Assembly: GCA_964630875.1 (NCBI GenBank)
Contig: CAZVXF010000010.1
Span: 1-56,357 of the forward strand
Direction: 5' to 3'
Length of the DNA stretch: 56,357 nt
Origin: DAIDHZ01 sp035480255
Lineage (GTDB): Bacteria; Chlamydiota; Chlamydiia; Chlamydiales; SM23-39
Shown here one piece after another: positions 26,291-34,884 of this stretch; the stretch's first letter is position 1; each line of letters begins with the position of its first letter. A program made the translations under genes and the position numbers. Under the pieces are notes generated by a model. It saw only the letters and a program-made list of their open reading frames with translations. It was not told the origin of the DNA and searched no databases.

Positions 26291-26658
26291 TGCTCCCACT
26301 TGGTGACCTCTTCTCCATCAGCATTGAAAACTTGTATTTTGTAGGTCACAATTTTCCCCCCATCGCAGGCAGGAAAAAAGATTGCAGTCACATCTCTTTT
26401 GCGCTCGATTGGTTGTGTGATCACTTTCTGTTCATTCTCCCAAAGTCTCACAGTCGCGACCATTGTTAGACCTTGACAGAAGATACTTTTTGGAAAATCC
26501 CATGCAATGATTAAGCGCTGTCCTAGATATGGACTGCACTGTCTTGGATCTGGAGTTTTGACTTTGCTACTTGCTAAAAAACTTGGTTGAACCCATTCTT
26601 GCTGAACATAGAGATAATTTGTATAACATCCATTCAATATGACAGTGAATAATATCAA
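26179..26658 (-). CDS. putative lipoprotein overlapping two genes
   Basis: 159 residues from TTG 26658: a hydrophobic leader ILFTVILNGC with a lipobox-like LNGC, so Cys would be lipidated after processing. The mature part has beta-rich sequence (RLIIAWDFPKSIF, TMVATVRLWE, IVTYKIQVFNADG) without a named family that I can give. The longer frame upstream would run antiparallel through the Nudix gene and is not likely. Both ends overlap opposite-strand genes: 112 bp with the DAHP synthase 3' end and 20 bp with the Nudix 5' end. The lipobox is the main reason to accept it. Confidence 0.5.
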   Translation of the reverse strand: MILFTVILNGCYTNYLYVQQEWVQPSFLASSKVKTPDPRQCSPYLGQRLIIAWDFPKSIFCQGLTMVATVRLWENEQKVITQPIERKRDVTAIFFPACDGGKIVTYKIQVFNADGEEVTKWEHHFWAELIEIGDNSSSAQWMSDSVSSHPIQESVMETP

Positions 26659-27160
26659 GAGTGTTGCGGGCGTTATTTTTTCCCAAGATCGAAACAGTGT
26701 TCTTCTCGTGAAACGTAGAGATGTTCCCGTTTGGGTACTTCCTGGAGGTGGCATTGATCGAGATGAATCCTCTGAAAACGCAGTCATAAGGGAAATTCTG
26801 GAAGAAACCGGCTTTACTGTCAAAATAGATCGCTTGATTGCGCTATATCTTCCAACAAATAAACTTGCGAAAGCAACACATCTTTATGAATGTCTCATTG
26901 AAAACGGTTCTCCGCAAATCTCATCAGAAACGTTGGATATTCAATTTTTTCCGCTCGATCACCTACCCAAGCTCATTCCTCCACCGTTTCGTGATTGGAT
27001 ATTTGATGCACACAAAATGCAACCATTTTTCCAGAAAAAGATCGAAGGGGTTACCTATCCATTTCTCCTACTAAATCTGCTGCGTCATCCAACACTTGTC
27101 CTTCGATTTATTTACTCTAAAATTAAGTATAAAGTAATTATTTTAGTTGCGAATATTTAA
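26639..27160 (+). CDS. Nudix hydrolase
   Basis: 173 residues. The sequence GGIDRDE...REILEETGF fits the Nudix box GX5EX7REUXEEXGU exactly, at about residue 38-60. The enzyme would hydrolyse a nucleoside diphosphate-linked substrate using Mg2+ bound by the box glutamates. Substrate unknown. Residues after about 130 (FLLLNLLRHPTLVLRFIYSKIKY) are basic and hydrophobic and may form a membrane-associated tail, which is unusual for the family. Its 5' end overlaps the lipoprotein gene head-to-head. Confidence 0.87.
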   Translation: MTVNNIKSVAGVIFSQDRNSVLLVKRRDVPVWVLPGGGIDRDESSENAVIREILEETGFTVKIDRLIALYLPTNKLAKATHLYECLIENGSPQISSETLDIQFFPLDHLPKLIPPPFRDWIFDAHKMQPFFQKKIEGVTYPFLLLNLLRHPTLVLRFIYSKIKYKVIILVANI

Positions 27161-27201
27161 CTTACAAAATTACACTCACTTTCATTTTTACGGAGTTAAT
27201 A

Positions 27202-27828
27202 ATGAAAAAGACACTAACAGTACTAATGACAACAGTTGTTGCTCTTGGCTTTGCTCAAGACACAACCATTCCATTCTCACAAAAGAATGAGACAATCTAT
27301 GTGAAAGTTGGCGTGAATGAATCCAATCTTCCAAAAAATGATGAAAACATCATGCCAGGATTTGGAGTTGGTTATCGTACATCAACAGGACACCATGGCG
27401 TGGATATTTCCACCGATGCAAACATGCGCGAAATCCGCAATCTCGCACATGAGCGTGTAACCAACTATTCTTTCACGCTTCCTAAAGTAAACTATCTTTT
27501 CGTTTTAAGCCCAAAAAGCGACAACAGCTTTTATGCTGGTGCGGGTCTTGCAGTTGGCGGTATCCAACAAACCACAGTGACTGAAGCAAAAGATGCAGTC
27601 ATTAACGAAGAAGACCAAACAGAAGTATTACCTGCAGTTGAAGCAAGTCAAAAATACCAAGAATTTTTTGGCTTAATCCCAACAGCGGTTGTCGGTTATG
27701 AGTTCAACAGAACTGGCGCAGTAAAAACATTCGTACAATTCGATGTTAGCCAGCCAGCTCTTGCTGTTCGAAAAGATGGCGAGTTCTTCACACCAAAAGT
27801 TGCATTTTCTGCAGGGATTGGTTTCTAA
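27202..27828 (+). CDS. outer-membrane beta-barrel-like protein
   Basis: 208 residues with a signal peptide (MKKTLTVLMTTVVALGFAQ) and alternating beta-strand patterns (GFGVGYRTSTGHHGVDIS, FYAGAGLAVGGI, AVVGYEFNR) ending in GIGF, the terminal Phe expected for BAM-inserted barrels. GGAG seven bases before ATG 27202 is a clear ribosome binding site. A strong terminator follows, so the gene is monocistronic. Family not recognised; it is a candidate small surface porin or adhesin. Confidence 0.75.
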   Translation: MKKTLTVLMTTVVALGFAQDTTIPFSQKNETIYVKVGVNESNLPKNDENIMPGFGVGYRTSTGHHGVDISTDANMREIRNLAHERVTNYSFTLPKVNYLFVLSPKSDNSFYAGAGLAVGGIQQTTVTEAKDAVINEEDQTEVLPAVEASQKYQEFFGLIPTAVVGYEFNRTGAVKTFVQFDVSQPALAVRKDGEFFTPKVAFSAGIGF

Positions 27829-27845
27829 GAATATTCATAGAATGA

Positions 27846-27874
27846 AATAGCAGGATGATCTCCTGCTATTTTTT
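27846..27874 (+). terminator. rho-independent terminator
   Basis: AATAGCAGGA and TCCTGCTATT form a perfect 10-bp stem with loop TGATC, followed by a T-run. It ends the beta-barrel gene; because the arms start and end with A and T runs it can also serve the convergent comF-like gene whose stop is at 27866. Confidence 0.88.
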
Positions 27875-28438
27875 CGGCATGAATAAGCTGAGGATAAATC
27901 CCCGTCTAGGCGAAGCAAGAGCCAGCTTTTTTACTACCTTGTCTAACTCTTCGACTGAATGAAACGCATTCAAAACTAACAATACTTGATCCTCATTCAT
28001 GGCTTCAGGATCGGTGCTTCCGAGTGGGCGTTGTAGCATTTCCGCAAAATAATTTGCAACCTCTCGACCGCCAGGCATTGGAATCACAAGATCTGGAATG
28101 GGCCATTCTAAGTGTACAAATGCGTTGATTGCAAAGGCAGCAACTGTTTCCCCTTCCATCTTAGATAAATGAAAAGCTGGATCGGTTTCTTCAAAGATGC
28201 AGCCTAGAGTAAATGGAAGAAGCGGTTTTGTGACACATTGGCGGCAGAGCCCTTCTGATTCAATAAAACAATGGGGACATCGATTCACAGGATCCGGGAA
28301 AGAACAAAGACTCCAACAGGATGGACAAAAGACTTTTGTTTGCGATCGCTCTTTACAAATCACGCAAAGTGGGGGGAAAAGAATATCAGAGAACGCCGAG
28401 AAAACGCTTTTTACGCTGGAGCTGAAACTTAGGGGCAT
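27866..28438 (-). CDS. ComF-like protein with degenerate phosphoribosyltransferase part
   Basis: 190 residues. The N-terminal half is the double zinc ribbon of ComF/GntX proteins (CVICKERS...CPSC...CPHC...CRQC; four CxxC-type pairs, about residues 25-70). The second half aligns with the phosphoribosyltransferase domain (PIPDLVIPMPGGREVANYFAEML), but the PRPP-binding loop, normally DDVxTTG, is replaced by VLLVLNAFHSVEEL. Catalysis is therefore unlikely. ComF acts in DNA uptake in naturally competent bacteria. The gene overlaps the end of the upstream 1140-residue gene by 53 bp. Confidence 0.72.
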   Translation of the reverse strand: MPLSFSSSVKSVFSAFSDILFPPLCVICKERSQTKVFCPSCWSLCSFPDPVNRCPHCFIESEGLCRQCVTKPLLPFTLGCIFEETDPAFHLSKMEGETVAAFAINAFVHLEWPIPDLVIPMPGGREVANYFAEMLQRPLGSTDPEAMNEDQVLLVLNAFHSVEELDKVVKKLALASPRRGFILSLFMPKK

Positions 28439-31400
28439 CGAGTTTTCCTGTCACCGATATCAAAAATGCTTCAGTAAATTTAAATAATACAAACTGTTTG
28501 GTTTGAATAAAAATGTTTAAATTCCAATCTAAATCCATTTTTGGCGAGTCCTCATTGAAGACCAGAAAAAATTCAGAACGTTTATTTTCACTATAAGATC
28601 CAGAAAGTTCTGTAAAATGAAAAAATCCGTCGTGCAGTTCATATTTTAAAGTCCCACAAACGGGAGTTAAGAGTTCTACATCAAGTCCAACGATTCTACT
28701 CAAAATGTCAGATGGTAGCTCTAGAATTGAATTTTCTCTTTTATAAGAATTAATGAAGAATAACTCTCCTTTTGCAGTGTAGGTACGACGATCATGAACA
28801 AATCCTTGAAAGTCATCAATGCGAATTTCTCTTACGACTAAAGGGCTTAAAGTTCCTGGAGGGCCGCCAATTTCTTGAAGAAGACTGGGTCTTAATTCTG
28901 TAATCAAAATATGAGGAATCGATAGGGTCCAAGGATCTTTCCCAACTCCAAATGCAGAGATCTTCTCCACTTTAAGAACACCAGCAAAATCACTAATTTT
29001 AAGATCGGAAATTAACAGATAATCTTTATCCCATTCAATTTGTGAAAGAAGATTTCGCAATTCAAAACCAAAGAGCTCGATCTGTTTTCCGCTTAGAATT
29101 CCTTTAAAACCAAGTCCATTTTTAAAATTCAACCGACCCATGAGTTCATAGCCATTGCCGAGTTTCAGCTCGTCGATAACCTGAGCAATTTTTTCAGGAA
29201 GTACTTGCCGAATTTCATTTCCGTTCACTTGGGCGCTTCCAATCAGAGAATCACCATCTAAATGAAAGGATGCTTCAACGCCGCTACATTTTCCTTCGAT
29301 GGATTGAACAGAAAATCGATTCTGATACGTCCAATCGACTTTGAGTCCATTTTCAATGAGCAGACGACCTTTAATATCCTGATCTAATTGAAACGCCAAA
29401 TCTATGGGGATTAAACGAGAGTGATGATCTAAATCAAAATTGACCATCCCATCATTACGATTCATCGTCGCATGCAAGTTCCGAATGCAAAATTGTTCGT
29501 CTTCATATGGGATTAAAGCCTCTTTCATGGAGATAGAAACTTTCGAAAGATCTGAAGAAAAAGTGACATCGGCCATTCCTTGCATCGCAGCAAAATTCTG
29601 AAGTCCGCATTTTGATAGCAACTGGGTTGGGAGATAGAATTGCGATTGTGTCAGAGAGAAAATTGGCTGCTGATCACAAAACTTGTATTGAAGAAGACCA
29701 ATTTTACAGTTCGCATCTTCAAAAGTTACATTTAATCCTTGGATCACAATACCCATCTTTGATGAGCAAAAAATATGCAATGATCCTTCATTTTCCAATG
29801 TCCATTCATTGACTTTGAATTTTTTTGCTGTCAAATCAAAGTCGGCTTCTAAATGCTCTTTCCAATGAAGAATGCCTTCGCCCTTCAATTCTCCTTGCAG
29901 CTCGGATCTCAATAGACCCAGTTCTATTTCCAAATTGGATAAATTGAGCTCTCCTTGATCAAATGAGGCAATTTTCCCAGAAAACTCACCATGAATTCCC
30001 TTTTCGATGTGTGCTTTTCCTTTGGTAATCAGTATTCCTTCTGGTTCAATAAGAATATTCCCTTCAACGTCTCCGCCCCAAATTTTGGAAGTGAGTTGCC
30101 ATTTAGGACCGTAACCGTTTAAATCCAACGCAAAAGGAATGGTCGTTTCTTGCATCAATAGGAATGATTGTATTTGGAGTTTTATGGCGAAATCATCTAA
30201 AGAATCTTTGCTAAATAGAGAGAAAGCGCGCATTCCTGTAAAGCCAGCTTCATCCTCCATTTCCCGATTCTTGAGGCTTTTTCGGTCGATATCTTTCTGT
30301 ATGGAGAGTTGACATGAGATGATTTCATCATCGGGATAAATTTTAGGAATATCGGTAAAAAAACTGATGATTTTCCAAGGAAATTCAAAGGCGGTTTCAA
30401 GATTTTGAAGGGAGATGCTCGCGTTTCCTTTCTTCATCGGCATTCCAATAAAGTGACTGCGAGATAGATCAAATGCAACATCCCCTTTATGACAAACTCC
30501 AGTCAAACGGATAATGTCGAATTGTGGATGTACAAAACGGATATCAAATCGTCCCTCTGTTTGTACAATTGGACAATAAAATGCGACTTTTTTCCCAAAA
30601 TCTAAATTCCCTTTGATCTCATAACATGTGATTTCTTTATCTCGAATCTCACCGTTCAATTGAAAATCTTCGAAATACTTTGTTTTTCCATTCAACAATG
30701 AAAAATTCCATCCTTCATCAGAGTTTTCAATCTCGAAAAAGCCTTTGAAATTTTCTTCACATCGGACAAGAACTCCAAACTTGTTTAGATGCCCTGCGTA
30801 CTCTGTCTCAAAACAAGTGCCGTTCCATTGTCCAGAAATCACACCAAAGCCAGATAAATCCCCTTTCCCTTCCCAATGAACACCCATCGAATTCCCGTCT
30901 AAAAAAATAGATCCAGATGTCACAGTATACTTTTCATCAATGACTTGGAGCTCTTCACAGGAAATGCCAAAGCGATCTTTTCGTAGATGGATATGATTTG
31001 CATGCGCTTGAAGAATTTTGACAAACCCTGAATTGAACTGTACAGATCCACTGAAGACCCCCTCTTCTACTGAAAATGAGGAATATCCTAAGCGCTCAGC
31101 GATTTGTAAAATTGTATTTGCAAATGTTGCAGGGACATCATCTGCTGTAATATCCCAAACTGAATCAAGACACCGGACAAATATTGCAGCATTTTCATAG
31201 CGCAATTCTGCTTCCATTGCCTGATTCATCATTCCTTTGCCAAAACAATGCATGTTTTGGTAAGTACATTCCCATTCGATTTCCTCTTCATGGATTTGGC
31301 AGGTTCCATCGATAAATCCCTCTAAATTGATATGGCTAAGAGGAAATTGATGGGCTTGAAGAATCATCTTATCCCCTTTCTCGACATTCAACCACCCATT

Positions 31401-31808
31401 TTCAAGGGAAATATGCGCATGGATAACCTGATCTTTTTTTAAAGAAAAATAGGCAGTTGGGAGATCCTCTTTTTCGAATCGACCCTCCTCGATCGCAAAG
31501 GTCCAATTCGAGCTTCCACTGAATGACGGTATTTGGGACATTCGAAGAGTAGGTTTGGATAGATTGATGTGCTGTTTCAATACGAGTATCTCAGTGACAG
31601 GAACATGAAAAGAGATGGAAGAATTCTTCACATCAAGTTCTGTGATCACAAGACTTTTATCTTTCCAAACAATTGTCTTGTAGCTGACTTCCCACCCTAA
31701 ATGACGGAAGTAGGCTTGCGCAATTATTCCTATAACAGAGGGCAAATAGCTCACTGCGATCAGTAAGCATAAACAAAGTGGGACTATACAAAGTATGATC
31801 TTTCGCAT
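28386..31808 (-). CDS. large AsmA/TamB-like envelope protein
   Basis: 1140 residues: an N-terminal membrane anchor (about 4-28, ILCIVPLCLCLLIAVSYLP) followed by more than a thousand residues of repeated short beta strands with few Cys and no catalytic motif. This is the layout of AsmA/TamB/YdbH-type proteins, which span the periplasm as lipid-transfer bridges or act in outer-membrane assembly. The C-terminal region (about 1000-1140) carries LRPSLLQEIGGPPGTLS and VCGTLKYELHDGFFHFTELSG. ATG 31808 was taken over TTG 31832 because it puts two Lys/Arg residues right before the anchor. Family assignment is by architecture, not by a specific signature. Confidence 0.6.
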   Translation of the reverse strand: MRKIILCIVPLCLCLLIAVSYLPSVIGIIAQAYFRHLGWEVSYKTIVWKDKSLVITELDVKNSSISFHVPVTEILVLKQHINLSKPTLRMSQIPSFSGSSNWTFAIEEGRFEKEDLPTAYFSLKKDQVIHAHISLENGWLNVEKGDKMILQAHQFPLSHINLEGFIDGTCQIHEEEIEWECTYQNMHCFGKGMMNQAMEAELRYENAAIFVRCLDSVWDITADDVPATFANTILQIAERLGYSSFSVEEGVFSGSVQFNSGFVKILQAHANHIHLRKDRFGISCEELQVIDEKYTVTSGSIFLDGNSMGVHWEGKGDLSGFGVISGQWNGTCFETEYAGHLNKFGVLVRCEENFKGFFEIENSDEGWNFSLLNGKTKYFEDFQLNGEIRDKEITCYEIKGNLDFGKKVAFYCPIVQTEGRFDIRFVHPQFDIIRLTGVCHKGDVAFDLSRSHFIGMPMKKGNASISLQNLETAFEFPWKIISFFTDIPKIYPDDEIISCQLSIQKDIDRKSLKNREMEDEAGFTGMRAFSLFSKDSLDDFAIKLQIQSFLLMQETTIPFALDLNGYGPKWQLTSKIWGGDVEGNILIEPEGILITKGKAHIEKGIHGEFSGKIASFDQGELNLSNLEIELGLLRSELQGELKGEGILHWKEHLEADFDLTAKKFKVNEWTLENEGSLHIFCSSKMGIVIQGLNVTFEDANCKIGLLQYKFCDQQPIFSLTQSQFYLPTQLLSKCGLQNFAAMQGMADVTFSSDLSKVSISMKEALIPYEDEQFCIRNLHATMNRNDGMVNFDLDHHSRLIPIDLAFQLDQDIKGRLLIENGLKVDWTYQNRFSVQSIEGKCSGVEASFHLDGDSLIGSAQVNGNEIRQVLPEKIAQVIDELKLGNGYELMGRLNFKNGLGFKGILSGKQIELFGFELRNLLSQIEWDKDYLLISDLKISDFAGVLKVEKISAFGVGKDPWTLSIPHILITELRPSLLQEIGGPPGTLSPLVVREIRIDDFQGFVHDRRTYTAKGELFFINSYKRENSILELPSDILSRIVGLDVELLTPVCGTLKYELHDGFFHFTELSGSYSENKRSEFFLVFNEDSPKMDLDWNLNIFIQTKQFVLFKFTEAFLISVTGKLDAPKFQLQRKKRFLGVL

Positions 31809-31822
31809 TATTTTTTTTACAA

Positions 31823-32125
31823 TTAATACCAATTATCAAAAATATTTTTTACCATATTTGCACAATCGACTCGGGATTCGACCCAGCGAAGGAGAGAATC
31901 GCTCTCCTGAAAAACGGCCAGTTCGTGTTTGACCTCTATATATTCGAGTTGCCAATTTAGTGCCTGAAAAACTCTTCGATTTTCCTCGACTGTAGCCCCT
32001 TTTTTTAACCCTGCAAGATCAAAAAACATCCGATTTTCATAAGAAAATAAGAACTCCAATTTCATAAGATCATGACTATTAATACTTTGCAGAACAGACA
32101 TTAATGACAATATTACATATGACAT
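31823..32125 (-). CDS. small hypothetical protein, perhaps a gene remnant
   Basis: 100 residues with no clear domain. The tail (AVFQESDSLLRWVESRVDCANM) vaguely recalls the C-terminal end of small-molecule methyltransferases, which would make this an N-terminally truncated remnant, but the resemblance is weak. It ends 14 bp before the start of the AsmA-like gene and may be translated with it. It starts divergently from the gene at 32177 across a 51-bp AT-rich gap. Confidence 0.4.
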   Translation of the reverse strand: MSYVILSLMSVLQSINSHDLMKLEFLFSYENRMFFDLAGLKKGATVEENRRVFQALNWQLEYIEVKHELAVFQESDSLLRWVESRVDCANMVKNIFDNWY

Positions 32126-32176
32126 ATTTATTATTTACTATTGCTGAGTTGATATAATCTAGTTATTATATTTATC

Positions 32177-33904
32177 ATGAACGAAATTACAGAAATAAAT
32201 CCTTTTGAAAAAGAGCATGCGATTCTTTCGACACTGCCAATGTTCCAACCGAAATATACTAACTTTTTCCTTAGCTCTTTGGAAGGACGAAATATCGAAT
32301 ATCTGCAAAGCAGTCCTCTTGCCCTTTTCAAAGAAAAGATCTCCGATGTTGGCGCGCATTTTCACGGTTTTGGCAAAGCCGTTGTCAAAGGTGCAAATCT
32401 CGCCTTTCGAACAATCTGTATCGACGAACAAGCGCGCAATGAACTCGATTTTAAAATAAACCATGTCTTTCGCTCAGCTCTTCAACACAAACTCGATGAG
32501 CTTTCGAGCATGGATCGACATGTGTTAAACATCCTCCTGGAAAAATCGGAAAGTTTTGGAAAAAAAATTCGGATCCAACACGATGTTCCGTTTCCGATCG
32601 GCAATCATTCAATCGGTAACGCCACCGAAATATCAATCGATGGCTTAGGAAGCGTTTTTATTTCGACAAGCCCTGAATATCCATCTATTTATAATCGCGT
32701 TGTCGTTCAAATGGATGCTGAGAAAAATATCGGCGATTTTCATGCGATTTTAGCATTTCTCAATCTTGAAAAGAGTTTTCAACAATCAAACCAAGAGGAT
32801 CTGCAACGCCATAAAATCGGTCATCTATTTCGCACTTTTTATCCAAGAGTTGCATTCCAGTTAGAACGATCAGAAACATTTTTCACTCTTTCCATTGAAG
32901 AGATAAAAGCAAAAATCATCGAACTCGTTCCTGATATGGCAAATATATTTGATACCTATCTTGATCCAATGACACTCGAAGAAATTCTTCCTGGAAGATT
33001 GCGCTATCGCATTCCAGGGCTTGCAAAAAGAGCCTATGACTTGGGCGCTCGCGGACTCACCTCTGCATTAACTGGCGCTTGTGGTAGAGAGCTTTATGAA
33101 CGAACAGCCTCCATTTTAAAATCTGGAATGCTCTCTTCAGAAACAAGAAAATTCCTCGGATGTTCTGTGAATGGATTGAGCACTTCATCAGATTTTATCA
33201 GCGGTGGATCTGATGTAGTCTATACGCAAATGATTACTGAAGACAATTGCCGAAAGAATGCTGATTTCATGGGTTTAAATTATGGTTCCGATATTCGTAT
33301 CATCTTTTCTCTTGATGTGCTTGAGACAGGAACCTATCAATACTACAACGATTCGTATGGAAACAGATCTACAAATTCAGATGATTGGTGGGGCAGCACT
33401 CCTTATGCCCAAAGACCTGGGATCCTAGAATTTATTTCCGCTTTGCAAAATAGCACGCTCCTAGATGACTGTTGCAATCGTAATTTACAAAATATTGAAA
33501 ATTCCAATCTCGAGGAAGAATTAGGTCGCAATCAAAGAGCTGTTTTGCGGTCTTCGACTGAAGAACGTCGTTTTGAGGAAGAACCTCACTTGATCGACGT
33601 TGAGGAAAAAGGTCGCTTGCGCGTGCAAGACAAGACTGTTGATGAATTTCTTTCCCAGTTAAGAAGTTGGTCTTTCAGCACAAGTAAAAATGAGATTGTA
33701 TACGGCGGTCACGAAGTGATGGTCAAAGAGAGAATTCCCCCAAAATACATTCAAAAAATCCTCGTTTCAAACGAAAGAGTACGGGAGGAATTAATTGCCT
33801 TTCTTACAGAGAGCAACCTCATCCAAGATCACAAAATTCTTGGACATTCTGTCGAAGATTTTATTCTTGTGGAAAGCAAAGCTTCCGATCGGTTATTTGT
33901 GTAA
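32177..33904 (+). CDS. effector-like protein with possible ADP-ribosyltransferase-type core
   Basis: 575 residues, no signal peptide or membrane segment. A block at about residues 310-365 reads ILKSGMLSSETRKFLGC, then NGLSTSSDFISGGSD and VVYTQM. An "IL-x-SG-x-L-S...R" entry followed by a STS-containing strand is typical of ADP-ribosyltransferase-fold proteins, and the later LEFISAL could supply an acid, but I cannot confirm the fold. The N-terminal 300 residues and C-terminal 130 match nothing I recognise. The gene stands alone between two minus-strand groups. Cytoplasmic enzyme or type III effector are both possible. Confidence 0.6.
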   Translation: MNEITEINPFEKEHAILSTLPMFQPKYTNFFLSSLEGRNIEYLQSSPLALFKEKISDVGAHFHGFGKAVVKGANLAFRTICIDEQARNELDFKINHVFRSALQHKLDELSSMDRHVLNILLEKSESFGKKIRIQHDVPFPIGNHSIGNATEISIDGLGSVFISTSPEYPSIYNRVVVQMDAEKNIGDFHAILAFLNLEKSFQQSNQEDLQRHKIGHLFRTFYPRVAFQLERSETFFTLSIEEIKAKIIELVPDMANIFDTYLDPMTLEEILPGRLRYRIPGLAKRAYDLGARGLTSALTGACGRELYERTASILKSGMLSSETRKFLGCSVNGLSTSSDFISGGSDVVYTQMITEDNCRKNADFMGLNYGSDIRIIFSLDVLETGTYQYYNDSYGNRSTNSDDWWGSTPYAQRPGILEFISALQNSTLLDDCCNRNLQNIENSNLEEELGRNQRAVLRSSTEERRFEEEPHLIDVEEKGRLRVQDKTVDEFLSQLRSWSFSTSKNEIVYGGHEVMVKERIPPKYIQKILVSNERVREELIAFLTESNLIQDHKILGHSVEDFILVESKASDRLFV

Positions 33905-34234
33905 TTTAGAGTATCCTTGTTCATCTAATAGACTCTCAACTTCTTTTGGATTTGAAAGTTTTAGTTTGAAAAGCCAAACATCTTTTTCCTTAATTTTCGC
34001 AGGAGTCCCCACGAGATCCATATTTACAGCAATGACCTTTCCAGAAGCTGGAGAATAGACGTCGACGGCAGCTTTTGTAGATTCTAATACGCAAACCTGC
34101 TGACCTGCTTTTACCTCTGTTCCGATTTTTGGAAGCTCTATGAAGACAATGTCGCCGAGTTCATTTTTCGCATACTCAGTGATTCCAACAGTACCGTCTT
34201 CAGAAATCCATTCGTGTGATTCTGTATATCGCAT
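33893..34234 (-). CDS. gcvH: glycine cleavage system H-like lipoyl carrier protein
   Basis: 113 residues with the lipoyl hairpin LESTKAAVDVYSP; Lys54 is the lipoylation site. N-terminus TESHEWI and ITEYAKNELGDIVFIELP are GcvH signatures. No gcvT or gcvP is in view; chlamydiae keep GcvH without the rest of the system as I recall, so it may act as a lipoyl carrier for other purposes. An lplA gene lies 6 kb away. The 3' end overlaps the convergent 32177 gene by 12 bp. Confidence 0.93.
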   Translation of the reverse strand: MRYTESHEWISEDGTVGITEYAKNELGDIVFIELPKIGTEVKAGQQVCVLESTKAAVDVYSPASGKVIAVNMDLVGTPAKIKEKDVWLFKLKLSNPKEVESLLDEQGYSKLHK

Positions 34235-34241
34235 GATTGTA

Positions 34242-34883
34242 TTACTCTTGCTCGAGTTTCAGTGTGCCCCAGGTTGCCGGATGCTGCTCAATATTGTATT
34301 CCTCAGATGAAACCGCAAAATGTTGAGGTTCTCCGCCTGCTCGATTGATCCGGTAAGTAAATCCAATTCTCGAAAAGCTTAAAGGATCATATCCATGAAG
34401 ACAATGCGCTGGGATCTCAACATTGATTGAATATCCTTTTTTTTCGATTTTTGGAGTCACTTGTAAATCTTCCGGATGGCAAAGCCGATGCATATCATCC
34501 CCGCGAAATCGAGTAATTTCTCGACCATAAAAATTCTGTGCAAGTGCTGGGAAAAATACAAAATGATGGCAAAACTTTGAAACAGTGGCTTTTGTTTTCA
34601 TATCACGCGTATCAATGAAAATTTCGATGCTCTCCCCTTTTCGAAAATCGCCTTCTCCGATTTTCTGAAAAGGGACATTCACAACGAAATGAAAGCAAAG
34701 TTTATCAACAGTCCATCCGCAATACACATCCGCAAAGGAATCCTCGGCAAGAAAATCGGAAGTCGAGGGTAGCAAATGTTCTTTATCCGGCTTTAATTTA
34801 CCGCGAATCGTATAACAATCGGCTGTGATTCCAAAAAATTGAACAGGTGATAAGGAAGGGGTATCATCATCAAATAGGCTCAT
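34242..34883 (-). CDS. CBM9-like hypothetical protein
   Basis: 213 residues without a signal peptide. Strands such as ADVYCGWTVDKLCFHFVVNVPF, GESIEIFIDTRD and GYSINVEIPAHCL, ending SRIGFTYRINRAGG, resemble the family 9 carbohydrate-binding-like sandwich used in many uncharacterised proteins. Binding residues are not evident and function is unknown. It sits 1 bp from the PpiD-like gene and 7 bp ahead of gcvH, so all are likely one transcript; a CT283-like position beside gcvH fits C. trachomatis as I recall. Confidence 0.6.
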   Translation of the reverse strand: MSLFDDDTPSLSPVQFFGITADCYTIRGKLKPDKEHLLPSTSDFLAEDSFADVYCGWTVDKLCFHFVVNVPFQKIGEGDFRKGESIEIFIDTRDMKTKATVSKFCHHFVFFPALAQNFYGREITRFRGDDMHRLCHPEDLQVTPKIEKKGYSINVEIPAHCLHGYDPLSFSRIGFTYRINRAGGEPQHFAVSSEEYNIEQHPATWGTLKLEQE

Positions 34884-34884
34884 C

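Noticed and set aside
26659..26823. Longer N-terminus for the 26179 lipoprotein
   Set aside because: It would run antiparallel through the Nudix box and place 50 polar residues before the lipoprotein signal.
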